A DNA stretch of 64,000 bases from Gammaproteobacteria bacterium (GCA_018819175.1 JAHJQQ010000015.1:17446-81445), one strand, 5' to 3'. Shown: positions 51,651 to 61,735, numbered from the stretch's first letter. Notes: generated from the letters alone by a model not told the origin. Program-made: numbers and translations.

Positions 51651-54005
51651 ATGTCGGCACGCATACTTGTGGTGGAAGATGAGCCTCTGATGGCTCAGGA
51701 TATCCGCCTTAAGTTAGAAGAGACGGGTTACAAAATCATAGGCACCTGCGCAAGCGGAGCGCAGGCGGTGGAGTTGGCTGCCACAAACCACCCCGATCTG
51801 ATATTGATGGACATAGTTCTTGAAGGAACTATGACCGGTATCGAGGCCGCCCGCCTGATTAGAGAGAAGAATGACATCCCCATCATTTATCTCACTGCTT
51901 ATGCCGATGACAAACTCATCGAGCAGGCCAAAATCACCGATCCTTTTGGCTACATATTAAAACCCCCCGTAGCACGTGAACTCCATGCCGTTATAACTCT
52001 GGCGCTCTACCGTGCCGAGGCGAACAGAAAACTTCAGATGGCAGCCTGGACTTCAGCGGCCTTGATGTCGATCTGCGATGCGGTGATCATTTTCGACCAG
52101 CAGGGACTGGTCACCGATATCAATCTCGCGGCCATAGCACTGCTGCGCACTCCCCGCGAGCAGGCACTCGGCCAGCCAATAACCACTCTAGTGCGAATGA
52201 ATGGTCATAATGGTCATGGCACATTAAGCGACCTCATAGCCCGTACCATTAGGGACGGCAAGGTATACGTCTGCGAAGACGACACGAACTTTATCGTGGC
52301 CGATGACAAAACAATCCCCGTCCACTTCAGTATCAGCCCGGTGCATGATCAAGCAGGACGTGCACTTGGTGCAGCGCTGGTAGTCTATCAGGACTATGAA
52401 CGACGCAAGGCAGCACATGCGTTACAGGCCAGCAAGCAACGGCTTGATGCCGTCATGGATAACACCACTGCCCTCGTCTGCATCAAGGACATTAATGGCC
52501 ACTATCTTCTGGCCAATTCTCAGTATGAGCAGATTATTGGCTTGCGCAGGGAAGAGATCATTGGCAAGACCGATTTTGATCTATTCCCAACCGAAATCGC
52601 TACCGAGTTACGTACCAACGATCAGCATGTTCTCAAGGAACGCCGCCCGATGACCTATGAAGAACATGTCATACAGAAGGATGGGCCGCGCGATTATATT
52701 TCGGCTAAGGTGCCCCTCTACGACGCCTTTGGGAGGAGCCAGGCAATCTGCAGTATATCCACTGACATTTCCAACCAAAAACGCCGTCAGCGCGGTTATA
52801 AGCTACTGAACAGTTGGACCCAAACCCTGACTGATCAGCTCAGTCACCCCAGCATCGAAGAGCAGGCGTTTTATCTGAATGTGTGTAATGGCGCCAGGGA
52901 ATTGGTTAATGCCGACATAGGTGCACTGCCCTACCTGGATGAGACCAAAACGCAATTTACCTACCTCGCGGCAGCTGGCCCACACGCGGAATTGCTACAG
53001 GGTACTTCCATGCCCGTGAAAAGCGGCGGTCTGTGTGGCTGGGTTGCGCAGCATGGTGATACTCTCTGTGTCGGTGACCTCAGCAAGGATAGCCGCGTCA
53101 TCCCGGAACTGGCGGCCGCTTTGAATGTGACAGCCGCACTCGTCGTACCGCTGCTGCGGAACCAGCAGGTCATTGGCGGTCTATCGACATTCCGTAACGG
53201 TGCACCCTTCGATACACTTGATCAGGAGTTACTCACGCTTTTCAGCCAGGATGTCGGTATCGCCCTGGACAACCTGCACCTACGGCAATCCCTTGAATAC
53301 CGGGTCTCCGAACGCACGGCGCAGCTGTCCGCCAGCAATGATGAGCTCAAGGCATTTTCTTATTCAGTGTCACACGACCTGCGCGCACCGTTGCGCAGAA
53401 TCGTGGGTTTCAGCAATGTTTTGCTTGAAGAGTACACAAACCAACTCGACAGCCAGGGGCAGGACTATCTGCGCCGCGTCGGCGGTTCGGCCGAACGCAT
53501 GAGTGAGTTGATCGATGATCTTCTGGCCTTGTCGCGGGTAGCACAGTTCGACATGCAGCCCACTCACGTTGATCTGAGTGCTTTGGCTGAACAGATAGCG
53601 CTGGAACTGCAGAACACTGAACCGAAGCGTAACGTGGAGTTTCTGATTGCACCCGATATTCAGGTACAAGGCGACTCGGGGCTGCTGCATATCGCGCTGG
53701 ATAACCTATTCAGCAATGCCTGGAAGTTCACTCGAAAAAAGGCCGCCGCCCGAATCGAGTTTGGCCACCAGGATCAGAAAGGTGAAGAAATCTATTTCGT
53801 GCGCGACAACGGCGCCGGGTTTGATATGGCCTATGTGGACAAATTATTCACCGCCTTTCAGCGACTACATGACACCTCTGACTTTGAAGGTACGGGCATT
53901 GGTCTGGCCACTGTCCGGCGAATCGTGCGTCGCCATAATGGGCGCGTATGGGTAGAGGGCAGTCCCGGTCATGGGGCCACGTTCTACTTTACCTTGGGCC
54001 AATAA
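51651..54005 (+). CDS. Hybrid sensor histidine kinase: receiver-PAS-PAS-GAF-HisKA-HATPase
   Basis: A 784-residue cytoplasmic signalling protein. The receiver (about 4-120) has its phospho-acceptor aspartate at 54 in ILMDIVLEG. PAS domains cover about 135-250 and 262-385, and GAF about 400-550. The HisKA box FSYSVSHDLRAPLRR is near 567. The ATPase domain has DNGAGFDM and GTGIGLATV. There is no membrane segment. A receiver at the N-terminus means the kinase is itself probably switched by another kinase. The HisKA type resembles bacteriophytochrome-like kinases. Its receiver is clearly similar to that of the GGDEF protein at 56414. Confidence 0.9.
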   Translation: MSARILVVEDEPLMAQDIRLKLEETGYKIIGTCASGAQAVELAATNHPDLILMDIVLEGTMTGIEAARLIREKNDIPIIYLTAYADDKLIEQAKITDPFGYILKPPVARELHAVITLALYRAEANRKLQMAAWTSAALMSICDAVIIFDQQGLVTDINLAAIALLRTPREQALGQPITTLVRMNGHNGHGTLSDLIARTIRDGKVYVCEDDTNFIVADDKTIPVHFSISPVHDQAGRALGAALVVYQDYERRKAAHALQASKQRLDAVMDNTTALVCIKDINGHYLLANSQYEQIIGLRREEIIGKTDFDLFPTEIATELRTNDQHVLKERRPMTYEEHVIQKDGPRDYISAKVPLYDAFGRSQAICSISTDISNQKRRQRGYKLLNSWTQTLTDQLSHPSIEEQAFYLNVCNGARELVNADIGALPYLDETKTQFTYLAAAGPHAELLQGTSMPVKSGGLCGWVAQHGDTLCVGDLSKDSRVIPELAAALNVTAALVVPLLRNQQVIGGLSTFRNGAPFDTLDQELLTLFSQDVGIALDNLHLRQSLEYRVSERTAQLSASNDELKAFSYSVSHDLRAPLRRIVGFSNVLLEEYTNQLDSQGQDYLRRVGGSAERMSELIDDLLALSRVAQFDMQPTHVDLSALAEQIALELQNTEPKRNVEFLIAPDIQVQGDSGLLHIALDNLFSNAWKFTRKKAAARIEFGHQDQKGEEIYFVRDNGAGFDMAYVDKLFTAFQRLHDTSDFEGTGIGLATVRRIVRRHNGRVWVEGSPGHGATFYFTLGQ

Positions 54006-54012
54006 GGCTGCT

Positions 54013-54405
54013 CTACTCGTCTCGCAGTGCCGGATCGATATAGTCCCAGGGCTGCCCCGTCTTGCTAAATACAAGTTTCTGCGGTTTGAATTGAGTCGGG
54101 TCGTCCAGGCTGGCCGCCGTGATGAGCACAATGTCCGGATGACCCGTCGTATTACCCAGCATAGGACTCCCGCAGCGCGGACAGAAACCGCGACTCACTG
54201 TCGCTCCGTCGTCGGCGGTCTGGTCGTAGTAGGTCAGATCGCCGGTCACTGACACGGCCACCTTCGGCACAATGAATAAGGAAGCATGCCCGGTTCCTGT
54301 GGCACGCTGACACTGCCGACACTGGCAATGAAAGGAAAATGTCGGTTCAGCATCAATGCTATAGCGGACTGCGCCACAGGCACACCCACCGGTCAATCGG
54401 CTCAT
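54013..54405 (-). CDS. GFA-family zinc protein
   Basis: A 130-residue protein of the GFA/CENP-V fold. Zinc-binding cysteines lie in GGCACGAVRY near 7, HCQCRQCQR near 27 and FCPRCGSPM near 74. Some members are called glutathione-dependent formaldehyde-activating enzymes; for most the function is unproven. It is convergent with the kinase gene, leaving only seven bases between the two stops. Confidence 0.88.
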   Translation of the reverse strand: MSRLTGGCACGAVRYSIDAEPTFSFHCQCRQCQRATGTGHASLFIVPKVAVSVTGDLTYYDQTADDGATVSRGFCPRCGSPMLGNTTGHPDIVLITAASLDDPTQFKPQKLVFSKTGQPWDYIDPALRDE

Positions 54406-54633
54406 GGGAACTCCTTGGTAGCACCCGGCCTAACCAATGTCAGTCCATACAAAGGAGGCTTATCGGGCATAATCTATAGCGCAGTCTCGCGGGATCTGCA
54501 GCAAGTGTCAGTTTTACGGCTCCTACGATTTGGATCAACATACGCACATAAGCCCTTGCGGAGCTTGCATAGGTCCTAGAATCCGCTCATCCTGTGTGTC
54601 CTGGAAATCCAACTATAGAGGGAGCGTCCTGCT

Positions 54634-55341
54634 GTGCACAGTGTGATTGTGATGAACGCCAAGGGTGGTTGTGGCAAGACCACGGTAGCCACCAACCTGG
54701 CCAGCTATTTCGCCAACAAAGGCTATGGCACATCACTGTTCGATTTCGATCCGCAGGGTTCCAGCAGCCGCTGGTTGCGCGAGCGCCCTGAACAGCACGC
54801 CCATATACACGGCATTGAGGCCTTCCGTCAGCCACCTGCGGGAATGACCCGTAGTTGGCAGATGCGGCTGCCCCAGGACACCGACTTCCTCGTCATCGAT
54901 ACACCTGCGGGATTTTCCGGGTACGACTTTGAGGATCGTGTCGCCAAAGCCGACATCATTCTGGTCCCGGTGTTGCCATCTTCCATCGACATGCACTCCA
55001 CGGCCGATTTCGTGCGCGATCTATTGCTGCTCGGCAAGGTACGGTCGTTGAACAAACAGGTCGGCATTATCGCCAACCGGATCAGATCCCGTACCGAATC
55101 CGAACACAAACTCGAACGCTTCCTGGATAAACTCGATATCCCCGTGGTCGCGCGCCTCCGCGATACTCAGAACTACGTCCGCGCCGCTGAACGCGGGCTC
55201 GGCGTGCATGAGCTCGATCAGCGAGACCTTGCGCAAGACATCGCCGCCTGGGACCAGATCAACAACTGGGTCGAGCAAATCGATCAGCAGCGCATCATAA
55301 CCGGCATGCCCGAAGCGCGGTTTGCCACCAGTAGCTGGTAA
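54634..55341 (+). CDS. Orphan ParA/MinD-family ATPase
   Basis: A 235-residue ATPase with the deviant Walker A motif NAKGGCGKTT near 8-17, a switch I-like FDFDPQG near 37 and Walker B-like FLVIDTPAG near 87. The start is GTG at 54634. No ParB gene, parS site or partner is adjacent, so it is not an ordinary partition locus. Orphan ParA proteins often position chemoreceptors, flagella or other large assemblies. Its cargo here is unknown. Confidence 0.85.
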   Translation: MHSVIVMNAKGGCGKTTVATNLASYFANKGYGTSLFDFDPQGSSSRWLRERPEQHAHIHGIEAFRQPPAGMTRSWQMRLPQDTDFLVIDTPAGFSGYDFEDRVAKADIILVPVLPSSIDMHSTADFVRDLLLLGKVRSLNKQVGIIANRIRSRTESEHKLERFLDKLDIPVVARLRDTQNYVRAAERGLGVHELDQRDLAQDIAAWDQINNWVEQIDQQRIITGMPEARFATSSW

Positions 55342-55455
55342 ACCTGCCGCGTAACTCCCAGCACCACCAGTTAAACCTCAGACCGGATGCCACATCAACA
55401 GGCTTCCCGAACCGCACACCGTTTACGCGCTATCCTGCACCACTCATGGCAACTA

Positions 55456-56244
55456 TTACTGGGCAAATACTGTCTTTAAAAAGGCCTGCATGCGCTTCCA
55501 GGACGCCGCATCCGCCTGTGCGTTATAAGCCACTGGCATTTTGAAGCGCTCTGCAGCAGCATCGGCAGCCGGGTTGGTAAAGCCGTGTGTAACGCCGGCA
55601 TAGCTCACTAACTCGTACATCGCATTGGCGGCGGACATCTCCTGTTCGAAAGCCTGTACCTGTTCCGGTGGTACCATGGGATCATCTGCCCCCGTGAAGA
55701 CCAGCACACGTGCTTTGACGTCACCTGGCTGTGCCGCGGTTTTTGTTCCCAAACTACCGTGAAAGCTCACCACGCCATCCAGATCCATACCTACCCGCGC
55801 CATATGCAGCACCATGCCACCGCCGAAGCAGTAGCCAATGGCGGCGATATGCTGCTTATCAACCGTCGGTTGTAATTCCAATAGCGTACGCGCAGCAACG
55901 AAGCGACGCTCGGCTATGGGCATATTACTGATCACGGTCTGCACAAAGCTCTTGGCTGTATCCGGGTGATCGGCAACTTTACCCTCACCATACATATCCA
56001 GTGCAAAGGCGGTATACCCCAACGCGGCTAATTGCTCGGCACGTTTGCGCACATAGTCGTTCTGACCCCACCATTCATGGACCACCAACACGCCTGGGCG
56101 CGGCCCACTCAGCGCATCGTCGTAGGCCAGATAACCAGTCATGGTAGTACCGTCGACTGTGTAGCTCAGCGTCTCGGTTTTGATCTCCGCATCGACCGCG
56201 GCGGTTGATAACATCAGCAGCAGGCAACTCAATATACGTGGCAT
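55456..56244 (-). CDS. Exported dienelactone hydrolase-family protein
   Basis: A 262-residue alpha/beta hydrolase with a signal peptide (about 1-19). Family motifs are VVHEWWGQNDY near 54, the nucleophile cysteine in GYCFGGGM near 130, GADDPMVPP near 180 and the histidine in VTHGFTNP near 215, giving a Cys-Asp-His triad. The ATG at 56244 is chosen because AAGGAG lies six bases upstream; two in-frame ATGs further up are less well placed. The true substrate is unknown; many family members act on small esters or lactones. Confidence 0.87.
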   Translation of the reverse strand: MPRILSCLLLMLSTAAVDAEIKTETLSYTVDGTTMTGYLAYDDALSGPRPGVLVVHEWWGQNDYVRKRAEQLAALGYTAFALDMYGEGKVADHPDTAKSFVQTVISNMPIAERRFVAARTLLELQPTVDKQHIAAIGYCFGGGMVLHMARVGMDLDGVVSFHGSLGTKTAAQPGDVKARVLVFTGADDPMVPPEQVQAFEQEMSAANAMYELVSYAGVTHGFTNPAADAAAERFKMPVAYNAQADAASWKRMQAFLKTVFAQ

Positions 56245-56413
56245 GGCCATCTCCTTAGCGTGGGTTGAAACATCATTGTCATAAAATATCAACCGGATTT
56301 ACTCTATGCGAGTACCTTGTATTTGACAAATCACCTCAGGCCATGCGCCAATGGCAGGCACCCCGCACAGCCTATACAGCTGCACCTGCCTTTCACATCG
56401 GGACGCACGTATC

Positions 56414-57709
56414 GTGAGTAAAGCCAGCATATTGATCGTGGAAGACGATCCTCATACTGCGGAATTCATACGGGTGCATATTCATGCCTCAGGCTATACC
56501 ACGGTTGGTATAGTTTCCACTGCCGCCGATGCCATCGATTTGGCACGCAGCAAATCCCCCGATCTGATCCTGATGGACATTATCCTGTCCGGCGACATGG
56601 ATGGCATAGAAACAGCTCGCATCATCAACAGCACGCAGAATATTCCCGTGCTGTACCTCACTGCACAAACCGATGATGCCTTTTTCGAACGCGCCAAGGT
56701 AACCGAGCCCTTCGCCTACCTTCTGAAACCTCTCAATGAACGGGAATTGAACCTGACGATCGGGATGGCACTGTACCGGCATCAGCTGGAATCCAAACTC
56801 AAACTCAGCGAGAAGCATCTTGCCGAGGCACAGCGCATTGGACATCTGGGCAGCTGGTCCATGGATTTTGCAACGGGGAGCATCCACTGGTCGGATGAGA
56901 TCTTCCGGATATTCGGCAGATCGGTTGCACAGGGAGATATCGATTATGAAAAATTCATGGCTCAGGTTCATCCTGAAGATCAGCAATTAGTCAGTGCCGC
57001 AATCCAGAATGCCCGGGAACAGGGGAACCACTACAGCATCCACCACCGCATCATTCAAGCCGATGGATTGGCGGAACGTATCGTGCATCACACTGGCGAA
57101 ATCACGCTCAGCGAATCCGGAAAGCCGCAGCACATGACAGGAACGCTTCAGGACGTTACTGAACATAAATCCACAGAAGCCAGGCTCTGGCACATGGCAC
57201 ATCATGATCCGCTGTGTGGCCTGCCCAACCGCATGCTCATGTACGATCGGCTCAGCCACGCCATTGTCCAATCGCATCGCAACAAGGCAAAGGTGGCATT
57301 GATGTTGTTCGATCTGGATGACTTCAAGAGGATTAATGATAGCTTCGGTCATCAGGCGGGTGACGCTTTACTGGTCGAGATCAGTGATCGGCTGCGCCGT
57401 AGTGCACGCGAATGCGACACGGTTGCCCGTCTGGGCGGAGATGAATTCACCCTGATTATCGAGCAATTGAAGACCGTGGGTGATGCGGTAATGATAGTGA
57501 ATAAGATCCTGACCGTGATGCAGGAACCCGTCTGTCTCGATGGGCAGAATATACAGGTCACCTGCAGCATCGGCATTGCCCTGTACCCGGACGATGCCAC
57601 TACCTTGGATGGACTGCTGAAGGCTTCCGACAGCGCCATGTACGAAGCCAAGCGTGCCGGTAAGAACAACTTTCAATTCTATATCGACGTCAAACGCCAG
57701 ACCCACTGA
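56414..57709 (+). CDS. Receiver-PAS-GGDEF diguanylate cyclase
   Basis: A 431-residue protein that should make cyclic di-GMP. The receiver (about 5-120) has ILMDIILSG with the phospho-acceptor. PAS lies at about 135-255 with HVTEHK-type linkers, and GGDEF at about 265-425. The active-site motif RLGGDEF is intact and a RECD inhibitory site lies five residues before it, so product inhibition is likely. GTG at 56414 is chosen because it starts right before the receiver; an ATG at 56351 would add about 21 residues with no homology. Its receiver is a close relative of that in the kinase at 51651. Confidence 0.88.
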   Translation: MSKASILIVEDDPHTAEFIRVHIHASGYTTVGIVSTAADAIDLARSKSPDLILMDIILSGDMDGIETARIINSTQNIPVLYLTAQTDDAFFERAKVTEPFAYLLKPLNERELNLTIGMALYRHQLESKLKLSEKHLAEAQRIGHLGSWSMDFATGSIHWSDEIFRIFGRSVAQGDIDYEKFMAQVHPEDQQLVSAAIQNAREQGNHYSIHHRIIQADGLAERIVHHTGEITLSESGKPQHMTGTLQDVTEHKSTEARLWHMAHHDPLCGLPNRMLMYDRLSHAIVQSHRNKAKVALMLFDLDDFKRINDSFGHQAGDALLVEISDRLRRSARECDTVARLGGDEFTLIIEQLKTVGDAVMIVNKILTVMQEPVCLDGQNIQVTCSIGIALYPDDATTLDGLLKASDSAMYEAKRAGKNNFQFYIDVKRQTH

Positions 57710-57723
57710 GTAGTGTTTGATGC

Positions 57724-59250
57724 TTATCTGCCACGCCGCGTGTAGGCCAACGCCAGATTGGCCTGCTGGCAAAAGTGCCGGAAGGCCATATAGGATTCTT
57801 CATCCAAAGCCCTGCCGCTGGTCATACGGTCAGCATAAAACAGACCGATAGAACGTCCGTTCACTTCGACAGGCATCACGAAAAACGGGGAGTTTCCCGT
57901 CACCTCGATTACCTGCGCCGTTAACAGTGGCTTGAGACGCGCGTCGCTCCCCTGCCCTACCCAGAGTGGTTCGCGCGCCTCCAGCACATGACTGAAAACA
58001 CTGGCTTTAAGAGGTGAAATATCAAAAATAAATGTATCGCGAAAGTCATCCCCCCAACCCAGGGCATAACGGGCGCGCAATTTATTGCGTTCAGGATTCA
58101 GCATGGCGAACAGTGCTCGATCCATACCGATACCACGGGAGATCCCTTCCAAGACCATTTCAAGCAGCAAATTGATATCGTGCTTTCCATCCAGCATACC
58201 CGATAGTTCACGCAAAATGGTCAACTGCAGCATCGGGTCTGGTTCGGCGAAGGTTGGTTTTTGATCGTCCTCCCGCGCGACAGACGCGACCCGCTCCAGT
58301 TTTTGTTGCGACTTCGGCAGCGGGATCAAATCGGCTGCATCACCAATACCGAAATACTGTGCCGTTTTTGCCGCCTGGCTTGCATTCTCATGGATCAACT
58401 TGGTGGCATCCTGTAATGGCAGATACATTGCCTCAGCGACACGCCCGAGCAGCTGTTTAGTCTCTGGTGTTTCCCAACCTTTCTCGGCCTGCGTCGCCAA
58501 TTCATTTCCGTATTCGACATTACTCACGCGTGGATCAGCATCACCTTTATGCTCCAGGACATGCTCCAAAAGCTTACCCAGGTTCCATTTACGCGTCAGC
58601 CCCAGACTCAGATCTTGCAACTCGAAACCCAGCACCTCACGTTCAGCACTCGCTCGAGTATAACCCGGGCGTTGCAGCACCTCATTCAGATTTGCCGCGA
58701 CATCGCTTTTCACACTCCAGAAGGCAAGATCGCCAATTGAACTCAGTAGCGTGGCGATGAACACTTCTTCCGGCGAAGGATCACGACGCTTTTCGGCAAA
58801 GGCACGTGCTTGTATCGCGGCATGAAAGGAACGCGCCATCAGGTCGGCGACGCGCGATTTCTGCGCGTTCTTGCTCATCGAATCGATAATGGCTATGGAC
58901 AGACAGAGACTGCGCACGGTATTGAAACCCAGTAACACCACCGCGCGCGATATCGTGCTGATACCCTTGCCAGCCATACTATAGACCGGGCTGTTCGCAA
59001 CCCGCAGCAGACGCGCTGTCATGGCGGCATCCTGCAGAATCACCCGCGACAACTCAGCAGCAGAACTTTCACGATCCGCGGCAACGCCGGAGATATCCTT
59101 TACCGTTTTGGCGAAGGCCGGCATGCCCTTATCGCTGAGACGTTCAACCCATTCGCTGAGACTGCGCGGGTCTTTGGATACATCGCACGCGGTGTTCGTG
59201 CCACTCTCAGCTTCAGGTGCGGGGATATCGTTGCTCATTGCGCCGGCCAT
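57724..59250 (-). CDS. HDOD-GAF signalling protein
   Basis: A 508-residue protein with an HDOD domain at about 25-230 (AELSRVILQDAAMTARLLRVANSPVY, then AVVLLGFNTVRSLCLS) and a GAF-like domain near 335-500 (INLLLEMVLEGISRGIGMDRALFAML). HDOD domains are non-catalytic relatives of HD phosphohydrolases and act as signalling scaffolds. It is convergent with the GGDEF gene, leaving about 14 bases, and may act in the same cyclic di-GMP network. Confidence 0.88.
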   Translation of the reverse strand: MAGAMSNDIPAPEAESGTNTACDVSKDPRSLSEWVERLSDKGMPAFAKTVKDISGVAADRESSAAELSRVILQDAAMTARLLRVANSPVYSMAGKGISTISRAVVLLGFNTVRSLCLSIAIIDSMSKNAQKSRVADLMARSFHAAIQARAFAEKRRDPSPEEVFIATLLSSIGDLAFWSVKSDVAANLNEVLQRPGYTRASAEREVLGFELQDLSLGLTRKWNLGKLLEHVLEHKGDADPRVSNVEYGNELATQAEKGWETPETKQLLGRVAEAMYLPLQDATKLIHENASQAAKTAQYFGIGDAADLIPLPKSQQKLERVASVAREDDQKPTFAEPDPMLQLTILRELSGMLDGKHDINLLLEMVLEGISRGIGMDRALFAMLNPERNKLRARYALGWGDDFRDTFIFDISPLKASVFSHVLEAREPLWVGQGSDARLKPLLTAQVIEVTGNSPFFVMPVEVNGRSIGLFYADRMTSGRALDEESYMAFRHFCQQANLALAYTRRGR

Positions 59251-59300
59251 TCTTGGGAAAAGCTATGATAGTGGAAATATACTGCGCAGGGCTAGCGCCA

Positions 59301-59369
59301 CTGAACCCGACCTACGCCAGATGCGCGTCGTGCCGCAGGTCGGATTCAGACTGAAGGCCGTGTCCGACA
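59301..59369. repeat. Palindromic repeat family C, copy 3
   Basis: The arms CTGAACCCGACCTAC (59301-59315) and GCAGGTCGGATTCAG (59335-59349) form an imperfect inverted repeat, followed by the family tail CCGTGTCCGACA. It lies between the divergent HDOD and monooxygenase genes. Confidence 0.72.
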
Positions 59370-59479
59370 AATGCTCATAGACTAAAAATTCAATAGTCAC
59401 AGCTTCCAAGAATCATTAAAACTTGGCAACGAGAACTGATGCCGCTAGGCTTGAGTTGCATCAACAGGGGTGAATTATT

Positions 59480-59788
59480 ATGCATGTAACTCTGGTTCAG
59501 GTCAGCGTAAAACCCGCGCATATCCAGGATTTCATCGCGGCCTGTCAGGCCAACCATACTGCTTCGATCCAGGAGCCGGGTAATCTGCGCTTCGACATCC
59601 TGCAGTCGGCTGACGATCCGACACAGTTTATGCTCTACGAAGCCTATCTCAGCGCGGCCGATGCAACGGCGCACAAACAAACCGCTCACTATCTGGCCTG
59701 GCGCGATGCGGTGGCGGATTGGATGGCGGCACCACGCCGCGGCATTCCCTATAACGGGCTATTTCCGAACCAGGAATCCCGATCATGA
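59480..59788 (+). CDS. YgiN-like antibiotic biosynthesis monooxygenase (ABM) family protein
   Basis: A 102-residue protein of the ABM fold. It starts MHVTLVQVSVKPAH and contains EPGNLRFDILQSADDPTQFMLYEAY, the typical family core. Members such as YgiN are quinol monooxygenases. It overlaps the iron alcohol dehydrogenase gene by four bases (ATGA), so the two act together, as seen in other genomes where this pair handles aldehydes or quinones. The exact substrate is unknown. Confidence 0.87.
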   Translation: MHVTLVQVSVKPAHIQDFIAACQANHTASIQEPGNLRFDILQSADDPTQFMLYEAYLSAADATAHKQTAHYLAWRDAVADWMAAPRRGIPYNGLFPNQESRS

Positions 59789-60972
59789 TCAACCCCTTTT
59801 CCCTGGCGCGCTTACCGCGTATCGAATTCGGCGCCGGCCGGCTAGCCCTGCTGCCGCAGCTGGTCGCACGCTACGGCACACGCGTATTACTGGTCAGCGG
59901 CGCCCGCTCACTGCAAGCCACAGCGCACTGGAATATGTTGCTTGATGGACTGCGCAAGCATGATATCGACTGGGATCTGCTGCATGTCAGCGAAGAACCT
60001 TCACCCCAGCTGGTAGACGCGGCCGTCGCGCAATTCCGTGATGGTGGTTTCGATCTGGTCATCGGCATCGGTGGTGGCAGTGTGCTGGACGCCGCCAAGG
60101 CCATCGCCGGGCTGTTACGGATCGGCGACTCGGTCATGGATTATCTGGAAGGTGTCGGTCCGGAGAAACCCTATCAAGGCCCGGCGACTCCCTTTATTGC
60201 CATACCGACCACTGCGGGTACCGGCAGTGAGGCGACCAAAAATGCCGTCCTGAGTGTGCATGGCGAACAGGGGTTCAAGAAATCCTTCCGCGACGAACAG
60301 CTGGTCCCCGACTACGCCATTGTCGATCCGGACCTGCTGACCAGTTGCCCGCCCGAGCTGATCGCCGCCAACGGCATGGACGCCCTCACGCAACTGATCG
60401 AATCCTATGTCTCATTGCGCGCCGGCAATCTCACCGACGCGCTTGCCATCAGCGGTCTGCGCGCGGCGCGCGATGGCCTGCTCTCCTGGTACGAAGGTAC
60501 CGGCGATCAGGCCGCCGCGCGCAGTCGCATGGCCTATGCCGCACTGATTTCCGGCATTACCCTGGCGCAAACCGGACTGGGTTCAGTACATGGGCTTGCC
60601 GCACCCATGGGCGCCTTTTTCCCTATTCCGCACGGCGTGGTCTGCGGCACCCTGGTCGGCAGCGCGACGCGGATGAATATTGCAGCGATGCACGAGCGTG
60701 AACCGGATAACCCTGCGCTCGGGAAATATGCGCGCCTTGCTGAAATCCTCTGCGAACGGCGTATCCGGGAACCCGAGGCCGCCTATCGTGCGCTGACCGA
60801 TCTGTTGGAGGACTGGACTGAACGTCTGCAGCTGCCGCGCCTGTCTCATTACCAAGTGCAGCGAGACGACTTCCCCCGCATCGCCGCCAACAGCCGCGGC
60901 AGCAGCATGAAAACCAATCCGATTGTACTCACGGATGATGAAATCATGCAGGTGCTTTCGGAACGGCTGTAG
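59785..60972 (+). CDS. Iron-containing alcohol dehydrogenase
   Basis: A 395-residue NAD(P)-dependent dehydrogenase of family III. The nucleotide-binding GIGGGSVLDAAKAIA is near 93-107, a PTTAGTGSEATKN stretch near 140, and metal-binding histidines in GSVHGLAAPMGAFFPIPHG near 265-283. It would reduce an aldehyde or oxidise an alcohol. The start overlaps the monooxygenase gene. The substrate cannot be assigned. Confidence 0.92.
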   Translation: MINPFSLARLPRIEFGAGRLALLPQLVARYGTRVLLVSGARSLQATAHWNMLLDGLRKHDIDWDLLHVSEEPSPQLVDAAVAQFRDGGFDLVIGIGGGSVLDAAKAIAGLLRIGDSVMDYLEGVGPEKPYQGPATPFIAIPTTAGTGSEATKNAVLSVHGEQGFKKSFRDEQLVPDYAIVDPDLLTSCPPELIAANGMDALTQLIESYVSLRAGNLTDALAISGLRAARDGLLSWYEGTGDQAAARSRMAYAALISGITLAQTGLGSVHGLAAPMGAFFPIPHGVVCGTLVGSATRMNIAAMHEREPDNPALGKYARLAEILCERRIREPEAAYRALTDLLEDWTERLQLPRLSHYQVQRDDFPRIAANSRGSSMKTNPIVLTDDEIMQVLSERL

Positions 60973-61021
60973 GAGCGACCTTGGCCGCCCCTACAGGTAC
61001 TTGAACCCTATAAGGTCACCT

Positions 61022-61609
61022 ATGAAACCCTTCGCTGAATCCTGTGAGCAGAACAAACAGCCGATCCTTGAAGTACTGCGCAAAGAATTCGCAAATGCAC
61101 ATCGTGTATTGGAAATCGGCAGCGGTACCGGGCAGCATGCCGTGTTTTTCGCAGCGGAATTTCCGCATCTCACCTGGCAAACCAGTGACGTCCCGGAATA
61201 TCACCCCGGCATACTTGCCTGGCAGGCGGATTCGGGACTAAAGAATATTCAAGCACCACTGGCATTGGATGTCGCAACGGACCCTTGGCCTGAGGAACAG
61301 TACGACGCTGTGTTCAGTGCCAATACCGTGCACATCATGGGTTGGCCGGAGGTGGAAGCCATGTTCGCGGGGATAGGGTCGATACTTGAAACCAAAGGCC
61401 GCTTCTGTCTCTATGGCCCGTTCAATTATGGCGGGAAATTCACCAGCGAGAGCAACGCACGTTTCGACCAATGGTTGAAGGCGCGCGACCCGCGCAGCGG
61501 GGTGCGGAATTTCGAGGATCTGGATCGCCTGGCAAGTACTGCAGGGATGCAATTGTCGCAGGACTACGCCATGCCTGCCAATAATCGCATTTTGGTCTGG
61601 TCAAAATAA
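61022..61609 (+). CDS. DUF938 SAM-dependent methyltransferase-like protein
   Basis: A 195-residue protein with the SAM-binding motif VLEIGSGTGQHAVFF near 30-44 and further family features such as FSANTVHIMGW near 100 and LYGPFNYGG near 130. DUF938 proteins have the class I methyltransferase fold with unknown substrate. The ATG at 61022 gives the conserved N-terminus (MKPFAESCEQNKQPIL) and has AAGGT upstream. It is about 50 bp after the dehydrogenase gene and may be part of the same operon. Confidence 0.9.
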   Translation: MKPFAESCEQNKQPILEVLRKEFANAHRVLEIGSGTGQHAVFFAAEFPHLTWQTSDVPEYHPGILAWQADSGLKNIQAPLALDVATDPWPEEQYDAVFSANTVHIMGWPEVEAMFAGIGSILETKGRFCLYGPFNYGGKFTSESNARFDQWLKARDPRSGVRNFEDLDRLASTAGMQLSQDYAMPANNRILVWSK

Positions 61610-61735
61610 TTCACCGTTGCCACATGAACGCCTTCTCCCGGTTGGAAAAGACCCTCTCTGTGTATCGCTGGGGTGAAAGGTGTGTGCCGCTGAAGAAAGT
61701 ACGCACTGGAACGACGAAGAGATTAAAACAGCTGC

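Noticed and set aside
54634..55341. Plasmid or integrated-element partition locus
   Set aside because: No parB, replication, integrase or transfer genes are nearby.
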